64,000 nt of DNA from Rhizobium leguminosarum. GTDB taxonomy: Bacteria; Pseudomonadota; Alphaproteobacteria; Rhizobiales; Rhizobiaceae. The stretch spans positions 73,633-137,632 of the forward strand of contig NZ_LWBS01000055.1 of the NCBI RefSeq assembly GCF_001652265.1, written 5' to 3'. The position numbers were made by a program, and so were the translations under genes. Positions 57,380 to 64,000 of the stretch are shown here, piece after piece (positions within the stretch are counted from its first letter, which is position 1; every line of letters begins with the position of its first letter). Below the pieces are notes generated by a model. It did not search any database. It was not told where the DNA came from and saw only the letters and a list, made by a program, of their open reading frames with translations.

Positions 57380-57652
57380 TCAGTTTAGGGTTCCACACCG
57401 CGAAGCGGTCAAAGACTGCATTTCGCAGGCATAGGCCGACTGGTCTTTTTGCATAAACACTACGAATTTGCTGCCGTTCGGAATGGCAGCCTTGATCTGA
57501 TAGCCCTTGGACAAAAGCTCGCCCATGGACGATTGCTGCGTCGGCGGCGTCTCTTCCTTGTGGCCCAGCGGTGTGCCGAGGTTATCGAACTCCTGAGCCA
57601 AAACCCCGGATGCCGAAAGAAGAATTGCGACGGCCAGCGGCAGAAGCTGCAT
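57380..57652 (-). CDS. Small exported protein encoded within the nuo operon
   Basis: A 90-residue protein of unknown function between nuoD and nuoE. The N-terminus [20 protein letters not shown] is a clear signal peptide (likely cleaved after ALA near residue 19). The mature part has two Cys (YACEMQ, RCGTLN) that could form a disulfide. The ATG overlaps the nuoD stop (ATGA), so translation is coupled. The upstream in-frame extension lies inside nuoD and is rejected. Periplasmic location of a protein in a complex I operon is unusual. Confidence 0.75.
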   Translation of the reverse strand: MQLLPLAVAILLSASGVLAQEFDNLGTPLGHKEETPPTQQSSMGELLSKGYQIKAAIPNGSKFVVFMQKDQSAYACEMQSLTASRCGTLN

Positions 57653-58842
57653 CAGCGATCCACCTCGCCGAAGACGATGTCGAGCGAGCCGAGGACGGCC
57701 GCGACGTCGGCAAGCTGGTGGCCGCGGCACATGAAGTCCATCGCCTGCAAATGGGCGTAACCCGGCGCACGGATCTTGCAGCGATAGGGCTTGTTGGTGC
57801 CGTCGGAGACGAGATAGACGCCGAACTCGCCTTTCGGCGCCTCGACGGCGGCATAAACCTCGCCGGCCGGCACATGGTAGCCTTCAGTATAGAGTTTGAA
57901 GTGGTGGATCAGCGCTTCCATCGAGCGCTTCATCTCCCCGCGCTTCGGCGGCACGACCTTGCCGTCGATCGACGAGAAAGGACCGGTCCTGGCATCCGAG
58001 AGCAGGCGGTTGACGCATTGCTTCATGATACGGACCGATTCGCGCATCTCGATCATACGGATCAGATAACGGTCGTAGTTGTCGCCATTCTTGCCGATCG
58101 GGATGTCGAATTCCAGATCGGAATAACATTCATAGGGCTGGGCGCGACGCAGATCCCAGGCCGCACCCGAACCACGCACCATGACGCCGGAAAAGCCCCA
58201 AGCCCAGCATTCCTCCAGCGAGACGACGCCGATATCGACGTTGCGCTGCTTGAAGATGCGGTTGCCGGTCAACAGGTTGTCGATGTCGTCGAGCGCCTTC
58301 AGGAACGGGTCGCACCAGTTACCGATGTCCTGCACGAGCTGTTCGGGTAGATCCTGGTGGACGCCGCCCGGACGGATATAGGCGGCGTGCATGCGCGAGC
58401 CGCTGGCGCGCTCGTAGAACACCATCAGCTTTTCACGCTCTTCGAAGCCCCAGAGCGGCGGCGTCAGCGCGCCGACGTCCATGGCCTGCGTCGTGACGTT
58501 CAGAAGGTGCGAGAGGATGCGGCCGATTTCCGAATAGAGAACGCGAATCAGCTGGCCGCGAATCGGGATCTCGATGCCGAGCAGCTTTTCGACGGCCATC
58601 GCATAGGCATGTTCCTGGTTCATCGGCGCGACGTAATCGAGGCGATCGAAATAGGGCACGGCCTGAAGATAAGTCTTGGTCTCGATCAGCTTCTCGGTGC
58701 CACGATGCAAAAGGCCGATATGCGGATCGACACGCTCCACAATTTCGCCGTCAAGCTCCAGGACAAGACGAAGAACGCCGTGCGCCGCCGGATGCTGCGG
58801 TCCGAAATTGATATTGAAGTTGCGGACGTTATGTTCGGTCAT
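57652..58842 (-). CDS. nuoD: NADH-quinone oxidoreductase subunit D
   Basis: 49-kDa-type subunit forming part of the quinone pocket, 396 residues. [21 protein letters not shown] holds the conserved His near the quinone headgroup; later motifs are [12 protein letters not shown] and [17 protein letters not shown] 58842 (MTEHNVRNF) is preferred over upstream in-frame starts. Confidence 0.97.
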   Translation of the reverse strand: MTEHNVRNFNINFGPQHPAAHGVLRLVLELDGEIVERVDPHIGLLHRGTEKLIETKTYLQAVPYFDRLDYVAPMNQEHAYAMAVEKLLGIEIPIRGQLIRVLYSEIGRILSHLLNVTTQAMDVGALTPPLWGFEEREKLMVFYERASGSRMHAAYIRPGGVHQDLPEQLVQDIGNWCDPFLKALDDIDNLLTGNRIFKQRNVDIGVVSLEECWAWGFSGVMVRGSGAAWDLRRAQPYECYSDLEFDIPIGKNGDNYDRYLIRMIEMRESVRIMKQCVNRLLSDARTGPFSSIDGKVVPPKRGEMKRSMEALIHHFKLYTEGYHVPAGEVYAAVEAPKGEFGVYLVSDGTNKPYRCKIRAPGYAHLQAMDFMCRGHQLADVAAVLGSLDIVFGEVDR

Positions 58843-58908
58843 TTGCAAGCGCTCCGCTATTGCAGGCATTAGCCAGTGGGCAATAGGCAATAGTGTAGTT
58901 TTTAGATC

Positions 58909-59511
58909 CTACTGCTTCGCCTTCTCATCGCCGGGCAGCACATACTCCGTGCCTTCCCAGGGAGACATGAAGTCGAAATTGCGGAATTCCTGTTTCAGTT
59001 CCACTGGCTCGTAAACGACGCGCTTTGCCGCATCGTCATAGCGAACCTCCACGAAACCGGTCGTCGGGAAGTCCTTGCGCAGCGGATGGCCTTCGAAGCC
59101 GTAGTCGGTCAAGATGCGACGCAGGTCCGGATGGCCGGTGAAGAGCACACCATACATGTCCCAGGTCTCGCGCTCGAACCAGTCGGCGCCCGGATAGACG
59201 GGGCAGGCCGACGGAACCGGCGTATCCTCGTCGGTCGCGACCTTGACGCGGATGCGCAGGTTCTTCTTCGGCGACAGCAGGTGATAGACGACGTCGAAAC
59301 GCAGCTCGCGCTGCGGCCAGTCGACCCCGCAAATATCGATCAGGTTGACGAAACCGCATTTGGCGTCGTCGCGCAGGAAGGTGAGCAGCGCGATCAGGTT
59401 CTCACCCGTCGTCGTCACCGTCAGTTCGCCATACTTCATCTGCGATGCGGCGATCAGATTACCGCGCGCTTCGCCAAGGTAGGACGCAAGCTCAGTCAGG
59501 GCTTCACTCAT
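58909..59511 (-). CDS. nuoC: NADH-quinone oxidoreductase subunit C
   Basis: 30-kDa-type peripheral-arm subunit, 200 residues. The family block [37 protein letters not shown] is intact, read as [10 protein letters not shown] and then GHPLRKDFP. Separate from nuoD, as in most bacteria outside the enterobacterial nuoCD fusion. Confidence 0.97.
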   Translation of the reverse strand: MSEALTELASYLGEARGNLIAASQMKYGELTVTTTGENLIALLTFLRDDAKCGFVNLIDICGVDWPQRELRFDVVYHLLSPKKNLRIRVKVATDEDTPVPSACPVYPGADWFERETWDMYGVLFTGHPDLRRILTDYGFEGHPLRKDFPTTGFVEVRYDDAAKRVVYEPVELKQEFRNFDFMSPWEGTEYVLPGDEKAKQ

Positions 59512-59529
59512 ATGCCTTGTCCTTAACCC

Positions 59530-60114
59530 TTAGCGTTCGATCGTGCCGGTACGCCGGATCTTCTTCTGCAGCAGAAGCACGCCATAAAGCAGCGCCTCTG
59601 CCGTGGGGGGACAGCCCGGCACGTAGATGTCGATCGGCACGATGCGGTCGCAGCCGCGCACCACCGAATAGGAATAGTGATAATAGCCGCCGCCATTGGC
59701 GCAGGAGCCCATCGAGATGACATAGCGCGGCTCGGGCATCTGGTCGTAGACCTTGCGCAGCGCCGGCGCCATCTTGTTGGTCAGCGTGCCGGCGACGATC
59801 ATCACGTCGGACTGGCGCGGCGAGGCGCGCGGCGCAAAACCGAAGCGCTCGACGTCATAACGCGGCATTGACAGCTGCATCATTTCGACGGCGCAGCAGG
59901 CAAGACCGAAGGTCATCCACATCAGCGAGCCGGTGCGGGCCCAGTTGATCAGTTCGTCGGTCGAGGTGACGAGAAATCCCTTGTCGGCAAGCTCGTTGTT
60001 GATCTCGCCAAAAAATGGGTCGTTGCTGCCGATCGGCTTGCCAGTCGAGGGATCGATGATCCCCTTCGGCTGCTCTGCGACGAGCGGCTGATTGCTCACA
60101 GGGGCTACTCCCAT
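59530..60114 (-). CDS. nuoB: NADH-quinone oxidoreductase subunit B
   Basis: PSST-type subunit carrying terminal cluster N2, 194 residues from ATG 60114. Ligands are the tandem Cys in [11 protein letters not shown], the Cys of [11 protein letters not shown] and that of [12 protein letters not shown]. The start overlaps the end of nuoA by 10 bases. Confidence 0.97.
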   Translation of the reverse strand: MGVAPVSNQPLVAEQPKGIIDPSTGKPIGSNDPFFGEINNELADKGFLVTSTDELINWARTGSLMWMTFGLACCAVEMMQLSMPRYDVERFGFAPRASPRQSDVMIVAGTLTNKMAPALRKVYDQMPEPRYVISMGSCANGGGYYHYSYSVVRGCDRIVPIDIYVPGCPPTAEALLYGVLLLQKKIRRTGTIER

Positions 60115-60470
60115 TCCAGGGCTCCCTTCTTCCATTCATAGATAAAGCCGATGGTCAGCACGAGAAGGAAGACCATCATGGACCAGAAGCCGAACCAGCC
60201 GATGGCGCCGAAGGAGACGGCCCAGGGGAAGAGGAAGGCGACTTCGAGGTCGAAGATGATGAAGAGTATCGACACGAGGTAGAAACGGATGTCGAACTTC
60301 ATGCGGGCGTCGTCGAAAGCGTTGAAGCCGCATTCGTAAGCCGAGAGCTTTTCCGAATCGGGCGCCTTGAAAGCCACGGCGAACGGCGCGATGAGCAGCG
60401 CCAGGCCGATGACGAGCGCAATAGCAATGAAGATAGCGATCGGAATATAAGAACTGAGCAGTTCAGTCAT
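60105..60470 (-). CDS. nuoA: NADH-quinone oxidoreductase subunit A
   Basis: Small membrane subunit with three helices, 121 residues, first gene of the operon. The loop [23 protein letters not shown] and [15 protein letters not shown] are family signatures. ATG 60470 (MTELLSSY) is chosen; nearby in-frame ATGs at 60473 and 60479 are possible. Confidence 0.95.
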   Translation of the reverse strand: MTELLSSYIPIAIFIAIALVIGLALLIAPFAVAFKAPDSEKLSAYECGFNAFDDARMKFDIRFYLVSILFIIFDLEVAFLFPWAVSFGAIGWFGFWSMMVFLLVLTIGFIYEWKKGALEWE

Positions 60471-60553
60471 CATGTTCATCCCTGCTTGCCGGTGACGCCA
60501 GGCGGCGCATTTGGGCAAATGCCCGGCAAGCGAACGTGCGTTGCAACAAGCCG

Positions 60554-60582
60554 TGGTTAGCGCAGCCGAGGCCCCGGCGCAA
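60554..60582 (-). promoter_or_regulatory. Possible nuo operon promoter
   Basis: On the minus strand, TTGCGC (60577-60582), 17-base spacer, TAACCA (60554-60559), about 84 bases upstream of the nuoA ATG. No other promoter-like sequence as good was found in the 246 bases before nuoA. Confidence 0.35.
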
Positions 60583-60716
60583 GACTTTTACAGAGGCAAT
60601 TCGACGCGTGTCGCGCGGACATTATCAAGCAGGTGCAACGATGTCGCGACAAATCCGTGCAAGCCGCTTCAGCGCGCATGGCTGACCACTGGAAACTGCA
60701 TGGCTTTCGGAAGAAA

Positions 60717-60793
60717 TGGCGCGAGTGACGGGGCTCGAACCCGCGACCTCCGGCGTGACAGGCCGGCACTCTAACCGACTGAGCTACACCCGC
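60717..60793 (-). tRNA. tRNA-Asp (GTC)
   Basis: 77 nt including encoded CCA. Acceptor GCGGGTG/CACTCGC, anticodon stem CCGGC/GCCGG with loop CTGTCAC (anticodon GTC), and TTCGAGC T-loop. It differs from the next copy only in the D-loop (AGTCGG against AGTTGG). Confidence 0.97.
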
Positions 60794-60877
60794 GCATTGA
60801 TCGGCCATTTTGCGGCCGCGAGGATGAAGAGAACCGGACAAACGACAAATCGCATTTGCGTTTTACAAGACTTGAAA

Positions 60878-60954
60878 TGGCGCGAGTGACGGGGCTCGAA
60901 CCCGCGACCTCCGGCGTGACAGGCCGGCACTCTAACCAACTGAGCTACACCCGC
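60878..60954 (-). tRNA. tRNA-Asp (GTC), second copy
   Basis: 77 nt including CCA, same cloverleaf as the copy 84 bases downstream. Being closest to the promoter at 61023-61051, it is probably transcribed first and both copies share the transcript. Confidence 0.97.
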
Positions 60955-61022
60955 AATTCATTTCAAGCAGTCCGGATGCCTTCGCACCCTCTCCAAAACG
61001 GCTGCCCGTTTCGATGAGCGGC

Positions 61023-61051
61023 TAACTACGGGGTTCGCCTTTTAGTGTCAA
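61023..61051 (-). promoter_or_regulatory. tRNA-Asp promoter
   Basis: On the minus strand, TTGACA (61046-61051), 17-base spacer, TAGTTA (61023-61028). Near-consensus, with a predicted leader of about 60 bases. Confidence 0.75.
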
Positions 61052-61287
61052 GCAGGTTTGGAGACAAAACAATGACAGTCGGTGAATTGTTTCGGCGGGT
61101 TGGGCGCCAGACGAACAAAAGCCGGCACTTCCGTCTTCCGCAGCGATGCTCAGCCGCAGACGCAACGCCTTCGAAACGGGGATGCTCGCCGCCCTCCCCT
61201 CACTTTTCAACAGCCGAGCCCAGCCTAAGCGTCATTGCAAAACACGGGACCACCACCAAAAAAATCAAAAAATCTTCACAAACACTC

Positions 61288-61316
61288 TTGCGGTTTTACC
61301 GCGATCCGCATAGATC
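61288..61316 (+). promoter_or_regulatory. Probable tRNA-Val promoter
   Basis: TTGCGG (61288-61293), 17-base spacer, TAGATC (61311-61316), 42 bases before the tRNA. Confidence 0.5.
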
Positions 61317-61358
61317 ACGGCCACCAACGCGGCAGGCCGATCCGGCTTCGTTTGCGAT

Positions 61359-61434
61359 GGGCGATTAGCTCAGTTGGTAGAGCGCCTCGTTTACACCGAG
61401 GATGTCGGCGGTTCGAGTCCGTCATCGCCCACCA
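61359..61434 (+). tRNA. tRNA-Val (TAC)
   Basis: 76 nt with encoded CCA. Acceptor GGGCGAT/ATCGCCC, anticodon stem CTCGT-side with loop TTTACAC (anticodon TAC), and GTTCGAGTC T-arm. Confidence 0.96.
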
Positions 61435-61534
61435 TTTCTGAAGTTTCCTGGAGCTTGTTCATCAGATTGGGCTTCCGAATTAGTTCGCTAATCCGGTCAC
61501 GATCTGCGCAAGGTGTTTCGTCAGGAGACACTTC

Positions 61535-61933
61535 ATGAAAATCGCTATAAAAATCTCTGCGCTGCTTATCGCCAGCGTGGCTGCGCCCCCGTGCATTGCC
61601 AAAGAGCCGGCCCAAGAGGTTTTCCTGTCTGCCGGGGACCAGACGATCAAGACCTCGGGAGAAACCCCGGCCCGTGAAGTCAGGACCTATCTCCTGAGAA
61701 TGCCGTCAGATCTGCCGATTAATTTTTCGGTCGATGCCGACAATTCAGCCTGCAGCCTGGAAATCAGCAAAGCCAGCCAGCGCGGCGTCTTAAGCACAAT
61801 CAGCCGATTCCCCGCGTCTTTCAGAGACAGCGGTCAAAGTGGCGACAAATATACGTTTTCGTTTTTCCAAAACCGCGTTTCATTTATGAGCGGCGCCCGA
61901 TGCGCCTTCTCATTTTCTCTCACGCAGATGTGA
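61535..61933 (+). CDS. Hypothetical exported protein
   Basis: A 132-residue protein with a signal peptide (MKIAIKISALLIASVAAPPCIA, probable cleavage near residue 22-23). The mature part has about four Cys-poor beta-like segments and two Cys (SACSLEIS and GARCAFSF) that may form a disulfide. TCAGGAGAC precedes the ATG. No family recognised. It lies about 100 bases after tRNA-Val; a tRNA-adjacent position can mark acquired DNA, but only this gene shows no core relation. Confidence 0.6.
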   Translation: MKIAIKISALLIASVAAPPCIAKEPAQEVFLSAGDQTIKTSGETPAREVRTYLLRMPSDLPINFSVDADNSACSLEISKASQRGVLSTISRFPASFRDSGQSGDKYTFSFFQNRVSFMSGARCAFSFSLTQM

Positions 61934-61948
61934 CCGAGTGATTGGGGT

Positions 61949-61983
61949 GATGGGCATCCCTCGACGTTTGGAGGACGCCCATC
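61949..61983. terminator. Hairpin between convergent genes
   Basis: GATGGGC (61949-61955) pairs with GCCCATC (61977-61983), with further pairing inside. It lacks a T-run, so its strength as a terminator is uncertain. Confidence 0.4.
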
Positions 61984-61993
61984 GTCTGCCCTT

Positions 61994-62632
61994 TCATGCC
62001 TTCGCCAGTTCTTTATCCACAGCGGAAATCAGCCGCGAATCATCCGCCGTCACGTCAGGCGCGAAGCGGGCGGCGACTTTGCCGTCGCGGCCGATCAGGA
62101 ATTTTTCGAAGTTCCAGAGGATGTCGTCCTCATCTCCGCCTGTCATGCCGTGGGATTTCAGACGTTCGCGCATCGGGCCGTCGCCCGTCGTCTTCACGCC
62201 CGACTTGGTCAGTTGCCGGTAAAGCGGATGCTGAGCCTCGCCCTTGACCGAAATCTTCGAGAAGATCGGGAAGGTGACGTCGTAGGTGCTGGTGCAGAAA
62301 TCGAGGATCTCGGCGTCGGTGCCGGGCTCCTGGCCCTTGAAGTCGTTGGCGGGAAAGGCGGCGATGACGAAGCCGCGCTCGCGCTTTTCCCCATAGAGCT
62401 TTTCCAGCCCCTCATATTGTGGCGTGAGCCCACATTTCGAGGCGACATTGACGACCAAGAGCACCCGGCCCTTATATTCGTTGAGCGTGGTCTCGCGACC
62501 ATCCACTGTTTTGACCGGGATATCCAGCACATTGCCCGTCACGGGAACCTCCAATTTCGTAAGGATATGTTTCGCGAAGCTTAGCGATATCGCCGCTGTT
62601 GTCATCAGCGTCGGGATCAACTTGGCTTCCAC
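61994..62632 (-). CDS. Glutathione peroxidase
   Basis: Thiol peroxidase of the GPx family that reduces hydroperoxides. The 212-residue protein has the peroxidatic Cys in NVASKCGLTPQYEGLE (Cys form, not selenocysteine), the motif IAAFPANDFKGQEPG and a catalytic Trp in WNFEKFLIGRDGKV. The N-terminus has about 35 residues before the domain, including a hydrophobic stretch (LIPTLMTTAAISLSFA), possibly a membrane anchor or export signal, or a mis-called start. The resolving Cys of thioredoxin-dependent forms may be that in DFCTST. Confidence 0.88.
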   Translation of the reverse strand: MEAKLIPTLMTTAAISLSFAKHILTKLEVPVTGNVLDIPVKTVDGRETTLNEYKGRVLLVVNVASKCGLTPQYEGLEKLYGEKRERGFVIAAFPANDFKGQEPGTDAEILDFCTSTYDVTFPIFSKISVKGEAQHPLYRQLTKSGVKTTGDGPMRERLKSHGMTGGDEDDILWNFEKFLIGRDGKVAARFAPDVTADDSRLISAVDKELAKA

Positions 62633-62674
62633 AGGACGCCGGTGCGGCTTCCGGCCGCACCGGGCCTCAGCACC

Positions 62675-63028
62675 TCAGGCGGGAGACGTTTCCTTCACGT
62701 CGTCGAGCAGGAAGTGCACGACGAGATAATCGGTCTTGTAATGGCGGCCACTGTCCGACACGGAATCGACGCTGCCGCCGTCCTTCGGGTGCCAGGGATG
62801 ATAGTGGGGGTTGGTGGTAATCAGCGTGATGGCCTTGCCATCTCTTTCGCCAAGCCGGAAGCGCATCTCGGCGAGCGGCCAGATCCGCTCGTAATCCTGC
62901 ATGGTGATTCGCGCCTTCAGCGCCTTGCGCTGCAGCGGCGCTTCGCCGGCCTCGGCTGGTGTTTCCAACATCACCTCCTCAGCTCCGCTGATGATGGCGT
63001 TGAATTCTTCAGGCCACATGCGTTTCAT
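62675..63028 (-). CDS. Hypothetical protein
   Basis: A 117-residue soluble protein. It starts MKRMWPEEFNAIISGAEEVM and has a central basic-hydrophobic segment KALKARITMQDYERIWPLAEMRF, then HYHPWHPKDGG with clustered His that might bind metal. No known family could be named. It has no close neighbour on the same strand apart from the peroxidase 42 bases downstream, with which it may be co-transcribed. Confidence 0.6.
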   Translation of the reverse strand: MKRMWPEEFNAIISGAEEVMLETPAEAGEAPLQRKALKARITMQDYERIWPLAEMRFRLGERDGKAITLITTNPHYHPWHPKDGGSVDSVSDSGRHYKTDYLVVHFLLDDVKETSPA

Positions 63029-63193
63029 GAAATCGCTCCTCCCGAGGCTTTTTCGTCAGTTCACAGATCGAACTTAGCGGTTTGTTCGAAAGAAGCAAAT
63101 TCCTGTCATGCGGTTGTCATCGGTGCCGGCTGCTCCTACCTTCCCGTCAAACCGCATCAGGGCCGTCGGTCGCCCGCAATCCCGAGATCAGAG

Positions 63194-63799
63194 ATGAAGA
63201 CACGTGAAGAAAGGCAGGCGCTCCGGGCGAGCATGCCGCGCACTCCGCTCAGCGCCCACCACATGGAAAACGCCCGTCTGCTGCCGGATCGCGGCGAATT
63301 GCTCTACCGGATTCCGAACGGCGGCATCGGCGCCGAGGTGGGAGCCGCCTTCGGCGAATATACGGCGGAGATCCTCGAAAAGAACCGCCCGGCGCAGCTC
63401 TATCTCATCGATCCCTGGTCGATGGATCGCTACAGCTCCGGGCTCGACGCGATCCACGCGAATTTCGCGGCCGAGATCGAGGCCGGCCGGCTGCATCTGA
63501 TGCAAGGCACATCGCTTGAGAAGCTTGCCGAATTCGAGAACGATTTCCTCGACTGGGCCTATATCGATACCGATCATTCCTTCGAGCTGACCTGGCAGGA
63601 ATTGCTGCTCTGCGAAAAGAAGGTGAAGCGGACGGGGCGTATTGCCGGGCATGATTTCTGCACCGGCAATACGGTCAAGCCGATCGTCTATGGCGTCGTC
63701 GAGGCGGTCACCAAATTCTGCAAGGATTACGGCTGGCAATTCGAGTTCCTGACGGTCGAATCGCACGCGCATTTTTCCTATTGCCTGAAGCGGCTTTGA
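63194..63799 (+). CDS. Class I SAM-dependent methyltransferase
   Basis: A 201-residue protein with motif I GAEVGAAFGEYTAEIL (SAM-binding glycine loop, about 45-60), an acidic residue after YLIDPW and motif IV DWAYIDTDHSFELTWQELLLC. This resembles the Methyltransf_24 family, acting on sugars or other small molecules. ATG 63194 (MKTREERQALR) is chosen, because the very long in-frame upstream extension (to 62642) runs antisense through the preceding gene. GAGATCAGAG gives a weak Shine-Dalgarno. Substrate unknown. Confidence 0.8.
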   Translation: MKTREERQALRASMPRTPLSAHHMENARLLPDRGELLYRIPNGGIGAEVGAAFGEYTAEILEKNRPAQLYLIDPWSMDRYSSGLDAIHANFAAEIEAGRLHLMQGTSLEKLAEFENDFLDWAYIDTDHSFELTWQELLLCEKKVKRTGRIAGHDFCTGNTVKPIVYGVVEAVTKFCKDYGWQFEFLTVESHAHFSYCLKRL

Positions 63800-63804
63800 T
63801 CAGG

Positions 63805-63881
63805 CTAAAGCGCGGCGCGATCTTCAGATTCGCTTCACGCGCTTTAGATCTTTGGTCTTGCGCATGTCTTCACCGCAAAAC
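63805..63881. repeat. Second copy of the composite repeat, partly decayed
   Basis: CTAAAGCGCG (63805-63814) pairs with CGCGCTTTAG (63838-63847), enclosing GCGATCTTCAGATTCGC, which is the reverse complement of the module 2 loop at 22963-22980 (one base different). It is followed by GCATGTCTTCACCGCAAAAC (63862-63881), a truncated left half of module 1. The order is the same as in the 22890 copy but on the other strand. The rest of the window to 64000 shows no gene. Confidence 0.65.
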
Positions 63882-64000
63882 ATGGGGTAATCGCGGCGCG
63901 ATCACCCCAGACCATTTTCAAGAGTGATGGCTGGCAGGGGTGGTTGCCCCCGATAAGATGGAAAAACGGGCTCACGATTGAAACCGGGCCCAAAACATCG

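Larger units (their letters stand above)
60955..61358. other. Intergenic region between divergent tRNA genes
   Basis: About 400 bases holding the tRNA-Asp promoter (61023-61051, minus) and the tRNA-Val promoter (61288-61316, plus). The A-rich stretch 61250-61280 may assist the latter. No coding ORF is seen. Confidence 0.6.

Noticed and set aside
63059..63076. GTTC-N7-GAAC near 63060
   Set aside because: It is an inverted repeat, not the direct repeat recognised by alphaproteobacterial LexA.
62642..63193. Upstream extension of the methyltransferase ORF (385 codons in all)
   Set aside because: The extension lies antisense to the hypothetical gene at 62675-63028; the domain begins just after ATG 63194.
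1..64000. CRISPR arrays, prophage genes, complete insertion sequences, rRNA genes
   Set aside because: None found: no regularly spaced direct repeats, transposase motifs, phage structural genes or rRNA sequence seen.

Overview
This 64 kb window is chromosomal DNA of a Rhizobiales bacterium, most likely Rhizobium of the R. etli / R. leguminosarum type. The evidence is the high-GC coding bias, the divK-pleD cell-cycle pair, alphaproteobacterial RNase J and RNase E, a 14-subunit nuo operon with Rhizobium-style accessory genes, RIME-like mosaic repeats, and GTTC-N7-GTTC direct repeats that match the alphaproteobacterial LexA motif. Almost everything is core genome. No CRISPR array, prophage, complete insertion sequence or rRNA operon was seen.

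Layout. 0-2.4 kb: NAD kinase, an exported protein and an alpha/beta hydrolase. 2.4-7.8 kb (minus): release factor 2 with a programmed frameshift, penicillin-binding protein 1A and an N-acetylmuramoyl-L-alanine amidase. 8.4-11.3 kb: RNase E. 11.3-11.65 kb: a decayed vapBC toxin-antitoxin remnant. 11.7-13.3 kb: an AidB-like acyl-CoA dehydrogenase. 13.5-22.9 kb (plus): pyrB, a metal-ligand-less pyrC, plsY, dprA, topA and rnr. 23-25.3 kb: a DUF983 protein, an MFS transporter and ribosomal protein L33. 25.3-27.8 kb: a candidate small RNA, then pleD and divK. 27.9-32.2 kb: a DUF3572 protein, a HAD hydrolase, a GNAT acetyltransferase, dinB and an L,D-transpeptidase. 32.2-36.7 kb: dnaE, a 28-residue membrane peptide gene and a DUF5680 gene. 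37-40.3 kb (minus): lolD, lolC/E and proS. 40.5-41.2 kb: a second candidate small RNA and a DUF1467 gene. 41.4-60.5 kb (minus): mce, rnj, birA and the nuo operon (nuoA at the high-coordinate end, nuoN at the low end). 60.7-61.4 kb: two tRNA-Asp genes and one tRNA-Val. 61.5-64 kb: an exported protein, glutathione peroxidase, a hypothetical protein, a methyltransferase and a composite repeat.

The most interesting region is 29.5-36.2 kb. Three exact GTTC-N7-GTTC LexA-type boxes lie in promoter positions before dinB, before an unlisted 28-codon ORF for a hydrophobic peptide (35853-35939, minus), and before a DUF5680 gene. The peptide resembles, in size, hydrophobicity and predicted control, the SOS-induced membrane peptides SidA (Caulobacter) and TisB (E. 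coli), so it may be an undescribed SOS effector. Other points of note are two orphan structured RNA candidates, a fossil vapBC locus with readable mutational steps, a helix-hairpin-helix module shared by NuoE and a separate nuo-operon protein, and a hairpin repeat family whose inner stem varies in a compensated way.
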